The notes under the pieces are model-generated. The model saw only the letters and a program-made list of their open reading frames with translations, did not search any database and was not told the DNA's origin. Positions 19,547 through 31,517 of a DNA stretch of 64,000 nt are shown here, one piece after another. The position numbers and the translations under genes were made by a program. Within the stretch, counting starts at the first letter, position 1; the number at the start of each line of letters is the position of its first letter. The stretch comes from Zea mays. Lineage: Eukaryota; Streptophyta; Magnoliopsida; Poales; Poaceae. The stretch lies in contig NC_050096.1 in assembly GCF_902167145.1 (NCBI RefSeq), positions 271,272,622 to 271,336,621 of the forward strand, read 5' to 3'.

Positions 19547-22500
19547 CTATTTGGGATCGAGCTCAGAGCCGATCCGGACTTGCTTGGAGGCGTCGCTGCT
19601 GGGGTCGAGGGGGACGGACTTAACCGTCTCCGCTGGCTCGAAGTTGCCGGCATGACGCTTCACGTCTGGCACCTCCTTAGAGAGGCTCTCCAGGTCGGCG
19701 ATGAGGGCCTCGGACTCGGCGAGGGCCTCGGCGTACTCCACGCACTCCACGTCGCATTCGAACGCGTGTTTGTACGTGGGGCCGACGGTGATGACCCCGT
19801 TGGGGCCCGGCATCTTGAGCTTGAGGTAGGTGTAGTTGGGGACGGCCATGAACTTCGCGTAGCATGGCCTTCCCAGTACCGCGTGGTAGGTTCCTCGGAA
19901 CCCGACCACCTCGAAAGTCAGGGTCTCCCTTCGGAAGTTGGAGGGTGTTTCGAAGCAGACGGGAAGGTCGAGTTGTCCGAGGGGCTGGACGCGCTTCCCG
20001 GGGATGATCCCATGGAAAGGCGCAGCGCCTGCCCGGACCGAGGACAAATCGACACGCAGGAGCCCGAGGGTCTCGGCGTAGATGATGTTGAGGCTGCTGC
20101 CTCCGTCCATGAGGACCTTGGTGAGCCTGACGTCGCCGATGACGGGGTCGACGACGAGCGGGTATTTCCCCGGGCTCGCCACGTGGTCGGGGTGGTCGGC
20201 TCGGTCGAAGGTGATGGGCTTGTCGGACCAGTCTAGGTAGACTGGCGCCGCCACCTTCACCGAACAGACCTCCCGACGCTCTTGCTTGCGGTGCCGAGCC
20301 GAGGCGTTCGCCGCTTGCCCACCGTAGATCATGAAGCAGTCGCGGACCTCGGGGAACTCTCCTGCCTGGTGGTCTTCCTTCTTGTTGTTGTCGCGGGCCC
20401 TGCCACCCTCCGCGGGTGGCCCGGCCCTGTGGAAGTGACGCTGAAGCATGACGCACTCCTCAAGGGTGTGCTTGACGGGCCCCTGGTGATAGGGGCACGG
20501 TTCCTTGAGCATCTTGTCGAAGAGGTTGGCTCCTCCTGGGGGTTTCCGAGGGTTCTTGTACTCGGCGGCGGCGACAAGGTCCGCGTCGGCGGCGTCGCGT
20601 TTCGCTTGCGACTTCTTCTTGCCCTTCTTCTTGGTGCCGTGCTGAGTTGACGCCTCGGGGGCATCTTCCGGTGGGCGGCCCTGGGGCTGCTTGTCCTTCC
20701 GGAAGATAGCTTCGACCGCCTCCTGCCCAGAGGCGAACTTGGTGGCGATGTCCATCAGCTCGCTCGCCCTGGTGGGGGTCTTGCGACCCAGCTTGCTCAC
20801 CAGGTCGCGGCAGGTGGTGCCGGCGAGGAACGCGCCGATGACATCCGAGTCGGTGATGTTGGGCAGCTCGGTGCGCTGCTTCGAGAATCGCCGGATGTAG
20901 TCCCGGAGAGACTCTCCCGGCTGCTGCCGGCAGCTTCGGAGGTCCCAGGAGTTTCCAGGGCGCACGTACGTGCCCTGGAAATTGCCGGCGAAGGCCTGGA
21001 CCAGGTCGTCCCAGTTGGAGATCTGCCCCGGAGGCAAGTGCTCCAACCAGGCGCGAGCGGTGTCGGAGAGGAACAGGGGGAGGTTGCAGATGATGAGGTT
21101 GTCATCGTCCGTTCCACCCAGTTGGCAGGCCAGCCGGTAGTCCGCGAGCCACAGCTCCGGTCTCGTCTCCCCCGAGTACTTTGTGATAGTAGCCGGGGGT
21201 CGGAACCGGGTCGGGAACGGCGCCCGTCGTATGGCCCGGCTGAAGGCCTGCGGACCGGGTGGTTCGGGCGAGGGACTTCGATCCTCCCCGCTGTCGTAGC
21301 GTCCTCCACGCCTGGGGTGGTAGCCTCGACGCACCCTCTCGTCGAGGTGGGCCCGACGGTCGCGGTGATGGTGCTCGTTGCCGAGGCGTCCCGGGGCCGT
21401 AGGCGCTGTGTTGCGCGTGCGCCCGGTGTGGACCGAGGCTTCCCGCATGAATCGGGAAGTCGCGGCATGATATTCCGAGGGGTACCCCTGCCTTCGGGAG
21501 GCGGAGCTCTCGGCCCGTCGGACCGCTGCACCTTCTAGGAGATTCTTGAGCTCTCCCTGGATTCGCCGCCCCTCGGTGGTTGATGGCTCCGACATCGCGC
21601 GGAGAAGCATTGCTGCTGCAGCCAGGTTCTGGCCGACCCCACTGGATGCGGGTGGCGGCTTGACCCTGACATCATCGACGATGCGGTGCTGGAAGCCCTG
21701 GGGTAGATGACGCATTTCTCCGGTCGGAGGTTGGCCCGCCCATTCCTGCCCGACGTCCCGGCGGATCGGCTCAAGCGCTCCTGCTCCCTCGTCGAGCCTG
21801 GCCGGCACCCCGCGGATTTGCTCGAGCTGTGGGTCGTGACCCCCCGCCGGAACGGGGACCACAGCTAGCTCCCGTGGGATGTCAACGCGAGGCACCGGCC
21901 TAGGGGGATCACCGTCCTCCGGCATACCGAGATGGTTGCCTTCAGAGGGACCCCCTAGATCGACGTGGAAACATTCGCGGCTTGGGCCGCAGTCCTCGTC
22001 GCCGAGGCTACGGCTACCGTCGGAACAGTCGGAAAGGCAGTAGTCGCATGCGGTCATAAAGTCCCGCATGGCACTGGGGTTGCCAAGTCCAGAGAAATCC
22101 CAACAGAAGTCGGGCGCGTCGTCTTCCTCAGACCCAGAGGGCCCGTAGGTCGAGACGTCCGTCAGCCGGTCCTAGGGTGACCGCATACGATACCCCAGAG
22201 GGTTTGGACTCGCCTCTACGAGAGCGTCCGCCAAAGCGAGGCCGCTTGGAGGGTTGAGGCTGAATCCAAAAGGCGTGAGATGTGAATCGGTCGGTACCTC
22301 TTGGTCGACGGGCGGTGACGATATCACGTCGGGGACTGACTGCACCGTCGTCTCAGGTACGAGGGTGACGTCCAGCAAGCCTTTCGCGAGCGTGCTGGCG
22401 TCGTCCGTTTGCTCGGAATTGGCGTGTCGTGGGGAGACGGCGCTCGTCTTCGTCTCAAATGCGAGGTCGATGCCCGACGCGCCCCCCGTTGGGGCGCTAG

Positions 22501-22795
22501 GGCCGTCGACTCGCTCGACAGCCGACGAGGCGCTGCCTCCTGCTTGGCCTTGATTGCCCCGCCTCCTCCTCTGTTGGCGAGGGAGAGGACGGGGCGAGCT
22601 CGAATGTTGTTCTTCCACCACGCGGGGAAGGCGTCGTCGATTCCGCCACCGGCGGGCGGGCTGTAGGCCGCCATTGTCGCTGTCGCACGGCGGTGGAAGG
22701 AGCATCATGTCGTAGCTGTCGTCGAGGGACATGAACTCAAGACTCCCGAAACGGAGCACCGTCCCGGGCCGGAGAGGTCGCTGGAGACTGCCCAT
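19547..22795 (-). pseudogene. Element B gag-protease (one internal stop in gag leader)
   Basis: Starts at the same AUG as element A (22795) and runs to the TAG at 19547-19549. A TAG at 22172-22174 replaces the Trp codon that A has in its RSPWDRLTDV segment. Gag domain: PPATITKYSGETRPELWLAD to FASGQEAVEAIF. The CPYH...HTLEEC motif and protease LMDGGSSLNIIY are intact. Apart from the stop it is nearly identical to A across the gag domain. Confidence 0.88.
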
Positions 22796-22835
22796 CTGGA
22801 GCTAGACGGGAAGCTGTTCGTCAACACGTAGCAGG

Positions 22836-22855
22836 CCCCTACCTGGCGCGCCAAC
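22836..22855 (-). other. Primer-binding site of element B
   Basis: Minus strand reads gttggcgcgccaggtagggg directly after LTR copy 4, identical to element A. Confidence 0.75.
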
Positions 22856-24408
22856 TGTCGGCGTTTCGAGACCGGGGGGTCCCTGGGCCGACGAGTGAAT
22901 GTCGCCGCGTGCCCCAGCCCAGATGGGTCGACGCGAGGCCGAGCGCGAAGGGGGGAAGTGAGGCGGCCGGAGACCAGCGTGAGAGAGGTGGAAATCCCGC
23001 GGCCTTCGTGTTCGTCCCGCGCCCAGGTCGGGTGCGCTTGCAGTAGGGGGTTACAAGCGTCCACGCGGGAGAGGGAGCGAGCGGCTTCAAGCGAGCGCCT
23101 GTCTCGTCCTCGTCCCCGCGCGGCCAACCCTCTCTAAGAGGGCCCTGGTCCTTCCTTTTATAGGCATAAGGAGAGGATCCAGGTGTACAATGGGGGGTGT
23201 AGCAGAGTGCTACGTGTCTAGCGGGGGAGAGGATCCTAAGTACACGCCATCGTGGCGGCTGGAGAGGCTTTGGCGCCCGGTTGGTGTGATGTCGTGGCCG
23301 TCGGAGGAGCGCTGGAGCCTGGCGGAAGGACAGCTGCCGGAGCTGTCGAGTCCTTGCTAACGTCCTCTTGCTTCCGTAAGGGGGCGGAGAGCCGCCGTCG
23401 TCAGGGAGCGTGCGGGGAGCCATCATTGCCTATCTGGCGGAGCGAGCCAGATGGGACGCCGGTCTTGTTTCCCGTAGCCTGAGTCAGCTTGGGGTAGGGT
23501 AATGATGGCGCCTCCCGTCGACGTGGCTGATCTGCGCCCTAGGTTGGGCGATGTGGAGGCTCCTCCGAGGTCGAGTCTGTCTTCCGTGGCCGAGGTCGAG
23601 TCTGAGCCCCCGGGTCGGGCGAGGCGGAGACCGCCGGCTGAGGCCACGGTGGAGTCCGAGCCCTGGGGTCGGGCGAAGCGGAGTTCGTCGTCTTCCGGGG
23701 CTGAGCCCAAGTCCGAGCCCTGGGTCGGGCGGAGCAGAGTTCGTCGTCTTCTGGGGCTTAGCCCGAGTCCGAGCCCTGGGTCAGGCGGAGCGGAGTTCGC
23801 CATCTTCCGGGGCTTAGCCCGAGTTCGAGCCCTGGGTCGGGCGGAGCGGAGTTCGCCATCTTCCGGGGCTTAGCCCGAGTCCGAGCCCTGGGTCAGGCGA
23901 AGCGGAGCTTCCTATGACGCCTGAGGTCGGGCCTGACTGCCTGTCAGCCTCACTCTGTCAAGTGGCACTGCAGCCGGTGCGGCGCAGGCGGCGCTGTCCT
24001 TCTGTCAGGTCGATCAGTGGAGCGGCGAAGTGACTGCGGTCACTTTGGTTCTGTCGACTGAATGGCGCGTGTCAGGATAAAGGTGTCAGGCCACCTTTGC
24101 ATTAAATGCTCCTGCGCTTTGGTCGGTCGGTGCGGCGATTTGGTCAGGGTTGCTTCATGGCGAAGACAGGGCCTTGGGCAAGCCGTAAGTATGTTCGCCG
24201 CTGGAGGGGAGCCTCGGGCGAGACGGAGATCCTCCGGGGTCGGCTGCCCTTGCCCGAGGCTAGGCTCGGGCGAGGCGTGATCGAGTCCCTCGAATGGACC
24301 GATCCCTGACTTAATCGCACCCATCAGGCCTTTGCAGCTTTGTCCTGATGGGGGTTACCAGCTGAGAATTAGGAGCCTTGAGGGTACCCCTAATTATGGT
24401 CCCCGACA
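22856..24408 (-). repeat. LTR copy 4 (5' LTR of element B, 1553 bp)
   Basis: Begins TGTCGGGGACCATAATTAGG on the minus strand at 24408 and ends CCGACA at 22856. Five 57-bp units at about 23650-23910. TATA tataaaagg at 23154-23162 (minus). Variants match copy 3. Confidence 0.9.
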
Positions 24409-25147
24409 GGGCTGCGTGGCCTATGCATTTATTGAGGATAAGGCGCGCCGCCTGTCCATTCCACTGGCAGGCTGTGTACCACCTTTGCATTTATTGAGCC
24501 CTGTCCATTCCACTGGCAGGCGATGTGCCGCCTCCGCATTTAATGAGCCCTGTCCATTCTGCTGGCAGGCGATGTGCCGCCTCTGTATTTAATGAGACCT
24601 GTCCATTCCGCTGGCAGGTGGCGACCAGTCCGTTCCACAGGTGGTGTGCGTGTCCATTCCATTGGCAGACGGCACGCCCATACTGCCGCGTGCACTACGC
24701 TCATCATTACTCATACGTTACCAAGGAAGCAGCCGCCACGTGTCAATACTGTGTGGACTGCGGACATCAGGGCGCCTGGAGATTCCTCAGGCGTTACTTG
24801 CGTTAGTTACTCCTATAATATATTCCTTCCATTATGTTCCTAGGCCCACATGTCGGGGCTCAGCATCCTTGTATGTGCCTCCCTTGAGCTATAAAAGGGA
24901 AGGCACACAACGTTACAAGACGGACTCTCAGACTCTCAAGTTCACTCAGACACTCATACCCACACTCAATACAATACACAGTGGAGTAGGGTCTTACGCT
25001 CGGGCGGCCCGAACCACTCTAAATCCTCGCGTTCACTTGTGTTCATCGATCATCTAGCAGACAAGCAAAACGCTTAGGCCCCCTCCTCATCTTAGGATTT
25101 AGGGCGGGTGCGTTCCGCCACCCGACCGGAGAATTTCCTCTCTGACA
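24409..25147 (+). repeat. Right part of a C-type LTR, target of the A/B complex
   Basis: Aligns with the 3' two thirds of the element C LTR (about 38795-39423): 'tgcatttattg', repeated 'gcatttaatg' blocks, 'catgtcggggctcag', 'agctataaaaggg' and 'accactctaaatcc', ending cctctctgaca at 25147. The left third is absent and should lie beyond the left edge of the window. A short region with 'cattcc(a/g)ctggcagg' is repeated several times (24455-24660), more than in the C LTR. Confidence 0.75.
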
Positions 25148-25289
25148 AATTTGTGCATCTATAATTATGTGTAAGTGTGCATAACTTGTGATTATAGATT
25201 GCTTATGTTTTATATGTCCATGTATATCATTATTCAAACTATATTTTTATACTAATTTAATATGTTGTATGTGTTTTTATGAAGCCAAC

Positions 25290-25458
25290 ACAATAGTTCG
25301 GGTAGTTCGGGAATACCCGAACCCGAAATTCCGGGTACCCGAATTTTCGGGTATTGTAAAACTCGTTGTAATTTCGGGTATCGATTCTCAAAATCCGAAA
25401 TTTAAAATACCCGAATTACCCGACCCGAAATTTTCGGGTAACCCGAACGCCCACCCCT
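25290..25458. repeat. hAT-like repeat end rich in ttcgggta/tacccgaa
   Basis: Dense inverted 'cccgaa/ttcggg' words ending in cgcccacccccta-like sequence; outward it reads taggggtgggcgttcgggtt, the style of hAT-family termini. No matching left terminus found, so a fragment. Confidence 0.45.
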
Positions 25459-26000
25459 ACTCCCACCGATTGGGTGGTCGACTTTGGAGCCTCCTTCCAC
25501 ACTACTCCCACCGCTAGATCGTTATTCCATTCCCATCCACCACACCCCTGACATCCTCCCTCCATCATTGTGGGCAACAGTTCCACCCTCCCGGTCACCT
25601 CAGTAGGCTCGTCAATTCTTTCAGGACCTTTCTACCTCAACGACGTCCTTGTTGCTCCTAGTCTGACTCACCCCTTCTCTCGGTTCGTCGCTTCACTAGT
25701 GACAACCATTGTTCTATGGAGTTTGATCCCTAGGTGCTCACCATATGTCACCTTCCCACTTGTGTCGTGCTCGCTCGCTATGGTAGTTCTGCCCCCCTAT
25801 ACTCTCTTCACTTGTCATCCACTTCCCCCACCATTATAGCCTCCCCTCGCTCTTGCTACTACCACCACCTCCACTGGCATCGTCGCCTCGGGCACCCTAA
25901 ACCTGACGTGATGTCCTAGCTTTCCCGCCGCTCAGATATCGCCTATACTCGAGGCTCATCTAAGCACCTCTATCATGCTTGTCAGCTCGGGCGTCACACT
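25459..26000 (+). pseudogene. Copia polyprotein relic (protease/GAG-pre-integrase region)
   Basis: Broken plus-strand translation resembles a copia protease-to-integrase junction: SSILSGPFYLNDVLVAPSL, later WHRRLGHPKPDVMS and an HACQLGRHT cysteine/histidine region. In-frame stops and frame changes are frequent. It is cut at 26001 by the next element. Confidence 0.6.
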
Positions 26001-28080
26001 TGTAACACCCTGAATTTGGGGGTATAAATTTTCTTCTCTATTATCCACCAATTTCAGGTGTTACCTCCTCTTTTCTTTTTTTATTATCACTCTGTCCCTT
26101 CTCTTTCAAATTAGTAGGAGTTATCTTGGTGTCATATAAAAAAGAAACCCTAAAGGAAACATGGTTAATGCATCATGCCGAAGCTCATGTGTATTAATTT
26201 TGTTTGATGAGTGATTTAGTTCAGCATTCATTTAATCAATAATCTGCGCTTGGTGCTAAACTCAAGTGATAGGAAAAGGAAATAGAAACCCCCTCAGCCT
26301 AGCTTGGCTCCCCTAGCCCGCCCCGCCAACCTCGTGGCCGACGCGGCCCAGCCCCCACTCCTGCGGCCGCGCCGTCCATGCGCGTCGCGTTGGACGCGAC
26401 CCACCCTGCCTCGTGCCCCCACGCTGGCCCACGAGTGTGTGATGCACTGGCTCGCTGCGCCCTAGCCACGTCGCCGCCCCCATGCCCTGGCCCACCCGCC
26501 GGATGCACCCTCTTCCCCAACCACCCCTCCGCTCGGGTCGATCTAGGAGCCGAGAAAAACTAGCGCTGCACACGCCCACATCCCTCTCTCTCCCTTGTTG
26601 TTTTCTCTACCTCGGATGTCAGTTCACGCTCCTCCCTGTCCCCCACACCCCGCCCAACCACCATGACGCGTCCCTTAGCCGCTTCGCCCGCGCCGACGAC
26701 CATCCTCGTCGGAGTTGCTTCTCGTCGTGATGCCGCTACTGTAAGCTCGGGTTCCCCCCTTTCCTCCCCTTCCCTCTGGCGTAGCGGTTCTGCGCGGCCA
26801 ATCCTGGCACGACCAGCCTGACGGCTCAGCCCCAACGCGGCCTGGCCAGCCCCAGCTCGCCCCGGCTCGGCACCGGCGCAGCCTGCCCGGCACGCCACGG
26901 CACGTGGCCTGTGTGGCTTGCCCGGCGTGGCCTGCGCATGGCCAGCGGCTCGCGGCTAGCCCGACGCAGCCTCGCGCGCCCTCGGCGCGGTTGCTCATGC
27001 CCCAACGTAGCGTGCAGCGTTGGTTCATGGTTGCACGATGTGTCCACCGACCTGTACGTGCACGAAAACCCCAAACCACGATATCGCAGCATGCACTCAC
27101 ATTCGCGTACGCGCAACACATCGTCGGGGTTCCGACGACGTCTGTCTACCCCTAGACGAAGTTCGTCTTCCCGTAGATGATGACCATCTACCCCCCCGTC
27201 TACCTCGTATACCCCCTCACACTTGCACACGTTCGTGCCGCTCACCTTGCCATTGCCCGCGCATCGCGCGTTAAAATTGTCATGTGTCGTTCACGCGTGT
27301 TGTGCATGTCGTCGCATGCGTTGTCACGCGTCAGTAATATACTTCGCCTGGAATCGCTCACGCTAATTAACTTATGTAAGTAAACGATGATAATCCGAGT
27401 AGCAAGCCAATCGAAACTAGGTAATACTTTTATCCGTGCATGTGATAGATACTTGTTAACATGGTTAGGTCAAATAAAATGTTATATTTAATATTCGCGT
27501 AGCATACATGTGATACCCCTCGACCATAGCTTTAGGCATTGCAATTCCTTTCTCTCTCACGTGATCGTAAATGCAAGCTATATGTCACGTGCATGTTTAA
27601 ATGACCTGTCTTCTTGTATGGTGTACTGTTTCTCTTTGATTCAAATATATGAATGTATGTTTGCACTCGTATAGATAGCAGTCCATTTGCGGAGTCCGAG
27701 GAAGTTGCAGGAGAAGACCTTGAGCAGCAACTGGTTGGTGAAGGCAAGTGTCCTATGATCTATTTATGTCCTACTCGCTCAACAATTCATTTCCCCACAT
27801 TTACACGATTAATACCTAAGGATTTACTAGTCTTTGTTCACCATGCCCTTGTTACCTATTTGGGTTAGGTTGTTTATGATTAGTTTTATGCTATCGCTCT
27901 ACTCTAATCAGTAAACATGATGAGATTACTTATGATATGATGTTTATTTCTAGATATGATTATGGCATCGTGATATCAAAGGGGCCTCGAGCCGTTTCTT
28001 AAGTACCTCTCCGTAAGGACTTGTTCGTTGGATGACCACCCGGGAAAACAGTGCAGCCATGAGGGTGGTGTAAGGAAAAT
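26001..28080 (+). repeat. LTR-like fragment starting tgtaacaccctgaattt
   Basis: The start resembles grass gypsy LTRs that open tgtaacaccc. A GC-rich centre (26300-27000) and an end with 'catcgtgatatcaaaggggcctcgag' and 'ccatgagggtgg' look like LTR and leader sequence. No protein domain is recognisable in any frame; the open frames at 26300-27280 follow GC content only. The right limit is set where the next repeat begins. Confidence 0.4.
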
Positions 28081-28970
28081 GGACCCCGGGCCATTTGGCT
28101 AAAGGGATTTTGGTGTTTGATGATCAACATAATATGTGGACTAATGCGTTTGCTAGTGTTTGTATTTTGTTCACAGGATGCGAAGATGATTGGACTAAGA
28201 CAGTGAGGATGTAACACCTCAAAAGAAGACACAAAAGAAGCATAGAAGTCCAAGACTAAAAAACAAAAAAAATCCCAAGGAATCAGCGAAGAAATCCATG
28301 AAGTGGGCAGTCAGCCAGTGCACTAATGGCGCACCGGACAGTGAACAGTATATGTCCGGTGTGCACACCGAACAGTCTACGCAGAGAGGCCCACAACATG
28401 CGCTCTCGGGCTATAGCATCGGACTGTCTGGTGTGCATTAGACAGTCTGGGTAACGGTCAGATCCAACAGTCGACTATTACAGATCACAATGGTCGGCTG
28501 ACGTGGTCAGGGCACCGGACAGTGAACAGTGCATGTTCGGTGTGCATCGGACTGTCCGGTGCGCCCATCGATAGAAAGAGCAAATCTTTCTATCGAACGA
28601 CTATAGTTGGTGGGGAAGGCTATAAATACCCCCAACCGGGCATTTGAAGGTGTAGGAGTCCAAGCAACATACCAAGATATATTGTAGACATTTACAAGTG
28701 TTCAAACACTCAAGTGCTTAATAGAATCATTCGGTGATTAGCATATGTGCTTTTGCGAAGTGCTTAGATTAGTTATACCACTTATGCGTTTGCTCTAGGT
28801 GAATCCTAGTTGGTTGAGTGAGTTTAGAAAAACCACACAACCCTCAGCGGTTGCGCGAGCCATTGTAATTGTATCGAGTAGGGCGAGAGTCTTGCGAGAC
28901 CGTGACAACCGTGTTTGGGTCACGACCGCCACCGTGTACCGAAGGGAACGAGACCCGCATCGTTTCAGGA
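28081..28970 (+). repeat. Second LTR-like fragment with caccggacag motifs
   Basis: Contains 'ggattttggtgtttgatgatcaac', several caccggacagtgaacagt motifs, a TATA-like ctataaatacccccaac at 28619-28635 and a trailing 'gcggttgcgcgagcc' segment, as in maize LTRs. No interior coding region follows; a MULE relic does. Confidence 0.45.
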
Positions 28971-28973
28971 AGA

Positions 28974-29750
28974 AGATATGGCTAACCATTCCTTTTATGT
29001 TGGACTTATGTTTAGTTCAGTTGAAAGACTCAGAGAAGCTATCATAGAATATAGTGTGAGAAATAGAGTGGATATTAATATGGCTAGGAATGTTATGATT
29101 AGGGTCATAGCTCACTGTGCTGAAAATCGTCCATGGAACTTGTATGCTTCATATGATACAAAAGCTAAGTCTTTTGTTGTGAAAACCTACTATGGAAACA
29201 CACAGATGCCAGAAAGAGAGTGGCCTGTTAGGAGGTGCAGTGCTACTTGGATTGCAACGAAGCATGCATAGAATTTTAGAGCCAGTGAAAAGATGAGCAT
29301 TACAAGCTTCCATAAAGTGGCGTAGAAAAATCTTAACCTGAAAATCTCTAGGAGCACCTTGGCTAGAGCTAGAAGGAAAATAATGCACATGATTCACGGG
29401 GATGAAGCAAACCAACTCAACCAACTGTGGGACTATGGACATGAGTTAAGCAGAAGTAATACAGGGAGCTCCCTTTATGTAAATCTGGCTGGTGACCTTT
29501 TTAGCTCTTGCTATATGCCCCTAGATGCATGCAAGAGGGGTTTCCTAGGTGGATGCAAACCTATCATTTGTTTAGATGGTTGTTTTATTAAGACAAATTT
29601 TGGAGGCCAACTGTTGTGTGCAGTGGCGATGGACCCAAATGACTGCATTTACCCCTTAGTTGTAGCTATTGTTGAAGTTGAATCACTTGGCACCTGGAAA
29701 TGGTTTTTGCAAACACTGAAAGATGATTTGAAGATTGAGACTCATTATGA
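28974..29750 (+). pseudogene. MuDR-type (MULE) transposase relic, N-terminal part
   Basis: One plus-strand frame. FYVGLMFSSVERLREAI and YSVRNRVDI match the MuDR N-terminal domain. CKRGFLGGCKPIICLDGCF, FGGQLLCAVAMDPNDC and YPLVVAIVEVES, then WKWFLQTLKDDL, match the MULE catalytic region with its first Asp. Two in-frame TAGs occur (29269-29271 and near 29324). The sequence stops matching after about 29745, so the second half of the transposase is missing. No terminal inverted repeats found. Confidence 0.8.
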
Positions 29751-30560
29751 GTTAAGTGAGACCCAAACGGCTATTAACACTCAAGTAGACATACTTTTTA
29801 CCTACTCACTTCGAATTAAAGCCGATTGTTCGGACTACTGTAACTACAATCAATAGAGGCAAAACAATGTAAAAATAATAGAAGCTGATATAGATTAAAG
29901 TTAAACGAACATGTTGTCTAAAACTTTATGGACACATTTGTGCAAGATAAACGACCGAAAATGTACTTTATTCCCTACGAATACTCAATTACTCACATGT
30001 CCTGGACCTGCGAATCACTTCCCGATTAAATTCCCTGTCCCCGTCCGCCGCCGCCGTGACCGAACTCGCTCGCACGCTCACCGGCAACCGCCAACGCCAA
30101 GGCCAACGTCACGTCACGCCAACCCGTCAGGCGTCAGCAACAACCAACAAGAAAAAGAAAAAGAAAGCTCCAATCTCCTTCGACGCGAGCGAACAACTGC
30201 GCGCCGCCGAAAGTGACCGGCCCCACGCCCGCCCACATGCGCGCATGGGAATCCTCTCGTCAGCGCGGGGTCGGCTCATTCACGGGCTTCACTTCACATC
30301 ACGGATTCACGGCTCACCACCGCCCGCCCCACCACCGCCAGCCACCCGCCGCCCCGCCCCGCGCTGCCGCGACCGCCCACATGCGCCTGTGTCCGCCCGC
30401 CCGCACGGAGACGGAGCCCCGGACCCGGACACAGTAAAAGCACGGGACGGGAATTCTCTCGTCTGCGCACGGCTCACCAGTCACCCCGGACGACAGTGCG
30501 CGCCCGCGCTGCCAACACTTACCCCACCTGACAGTCGGATCGAGCTGCCCGCGCCTCCGT
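29751..30560. other. Gene-free upstream region of the PIP5K gene
   Basis: AT-rich until about 30000, then very GC-rich with 'cgccgcc' runs. Open frames here follow base composition and show no recognisable domain. Confidence 0.5.
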
Positions 30561-31517
30561 CCCGTCGCTTTCCATGATCGACGGCGCCGCCGAAAGGCCC
30601 AGGGAATTTACCCCAATGGCGGGGAATTTCGGCGTCAGGCGGGGCGGGGTAACGAGGGAAACGAAGGAGGAAAAAAAAATCGGGGCCCGGTGGGGTCGTG
30701 GCAAGCGCTGGGATTGGTCGGCGCCAGCTCGGCCACTAGCAGGGGGCAACGTGGTGGTGGTTCCCGTCCTTCTCCTTCCCTTCCCTCCCCCACCGGGCCC
30801 CAGTCCCCTTCGCGCTGCCTGCCCCCTTCGATCTCCTGCTCTCTTTCCCCTTCTCTCTCTATCTACTGTTCTTGCTTGAGCTGCGATCCTCTTCCTGAGG
30901 CGCGGGCGTTGGATGTGATACGTGGTTGGCTCCGCGCCATCTCCTCCGGTGGCGATGAGCTCCAAGTCCACCTGCTGCTGCTTATGAGGTATGGTGCTTG
31001 CGAGACTTGTCCATGGTTGCTTGCTTCGTTTTGCTTAGAGATGCTCTCGCCGGGGCAGCCAGTTGGGCTGGTATCCAAGCAACCTAGGATTGGTAGAATT
31101 CGAGCAGTTTCTACCAGTTTCCAAGCTATGTGATTAAATCATTAAAGTGCCTTTTCAAAATTATCTTCTCCATGTAGAGATAGAGATGTATTTTCAGTTC
31201 ATGAGTTGTACAGTTCCTACTGAAGGGAGACCTACAACGTGCTGAAATTCTGTGTTCAAGACCATGTTTTTTTTATTTTATTATATCAACTATAATAAAT
31301 TTGAAATTACTTTCATGGAAGTGATTTAGTGGAGTAATCTAGCATGAGGGTTAGTTCCAGTGGAAATTCATCAGGAGTGTATCTTGTTGGGATCAAGTCT
31401 GTATTTCCTTTCGGTGAGCGTTTTTTTCCGGTCCATCATCTATAACAACCTACGATCTTGTTTCAGATCTTGCTGAATGAATTTTGTGGTTTTTGAGCCA
31501 TCCTGGTAAACCTTGGC
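30561..31517 (+). promoter_or_regulatory. Promoter/5' leader of the PIP5K gene with leader intron and uORF
   Basis: A pyrimidine patch (ctttccccttctctctc, 30843-30865) marks the likely start of transcription; no clear TATA seen. A leader intron fits 30989-31466 (gtatgg...tttcag), placing the ATG at 31518 in the second exon. Exon 1 holds an 11-codon uORF (30955-30987, ATG to TGA, encoding MSSKSTCCCL) and a minimal ATG-TGA at about 30912. Confidence 0.5.

Larger units (their letters stand above)
10610..24408 (-). mobile_element. Gypsy element B (Tat-like, 13.8 kb, both LTRs present, polyprotein broken)
   Basis: Minus-strand LTR retrotransposon: 5' LTR 22856-24408, interior 12167-22855, 3' LTR 10610-12166. 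The polyprotein frame 22795-16277 stays in one frame but holds four internal stops: TAG 22172, TAG 19547, TGA 17465 and TAG 16724. The integrase end is followed by about 4.1 kb of 3' region with antisense-ORF relics and tandem repeats. The outer flanks do not match (ccaac left, gggct right), so one or both ends have recombined; the LTR pair is still clear from shared variants. Length and layout fit Tat-lineage elements with a long 3' region. Confidence 0.88.

Noticed and set aside
25290..25458. Array of ttcgggta words as a protein-binding site cluster
   Set aside because: Word pattern and terminus match a common hAT-like repeat; no reason to infer regulation.
26300..27280. Overlapping open frames on both strands
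   Set aside because: High GC content, no domain, frames on opposite strands equally long.
30056..30971. Open frames upstream of PIP5K on both strands
   Set aside because: Promoter/leader composition (GC-rich, Pro/Arg/Ala peptides) and no splice or domain support.
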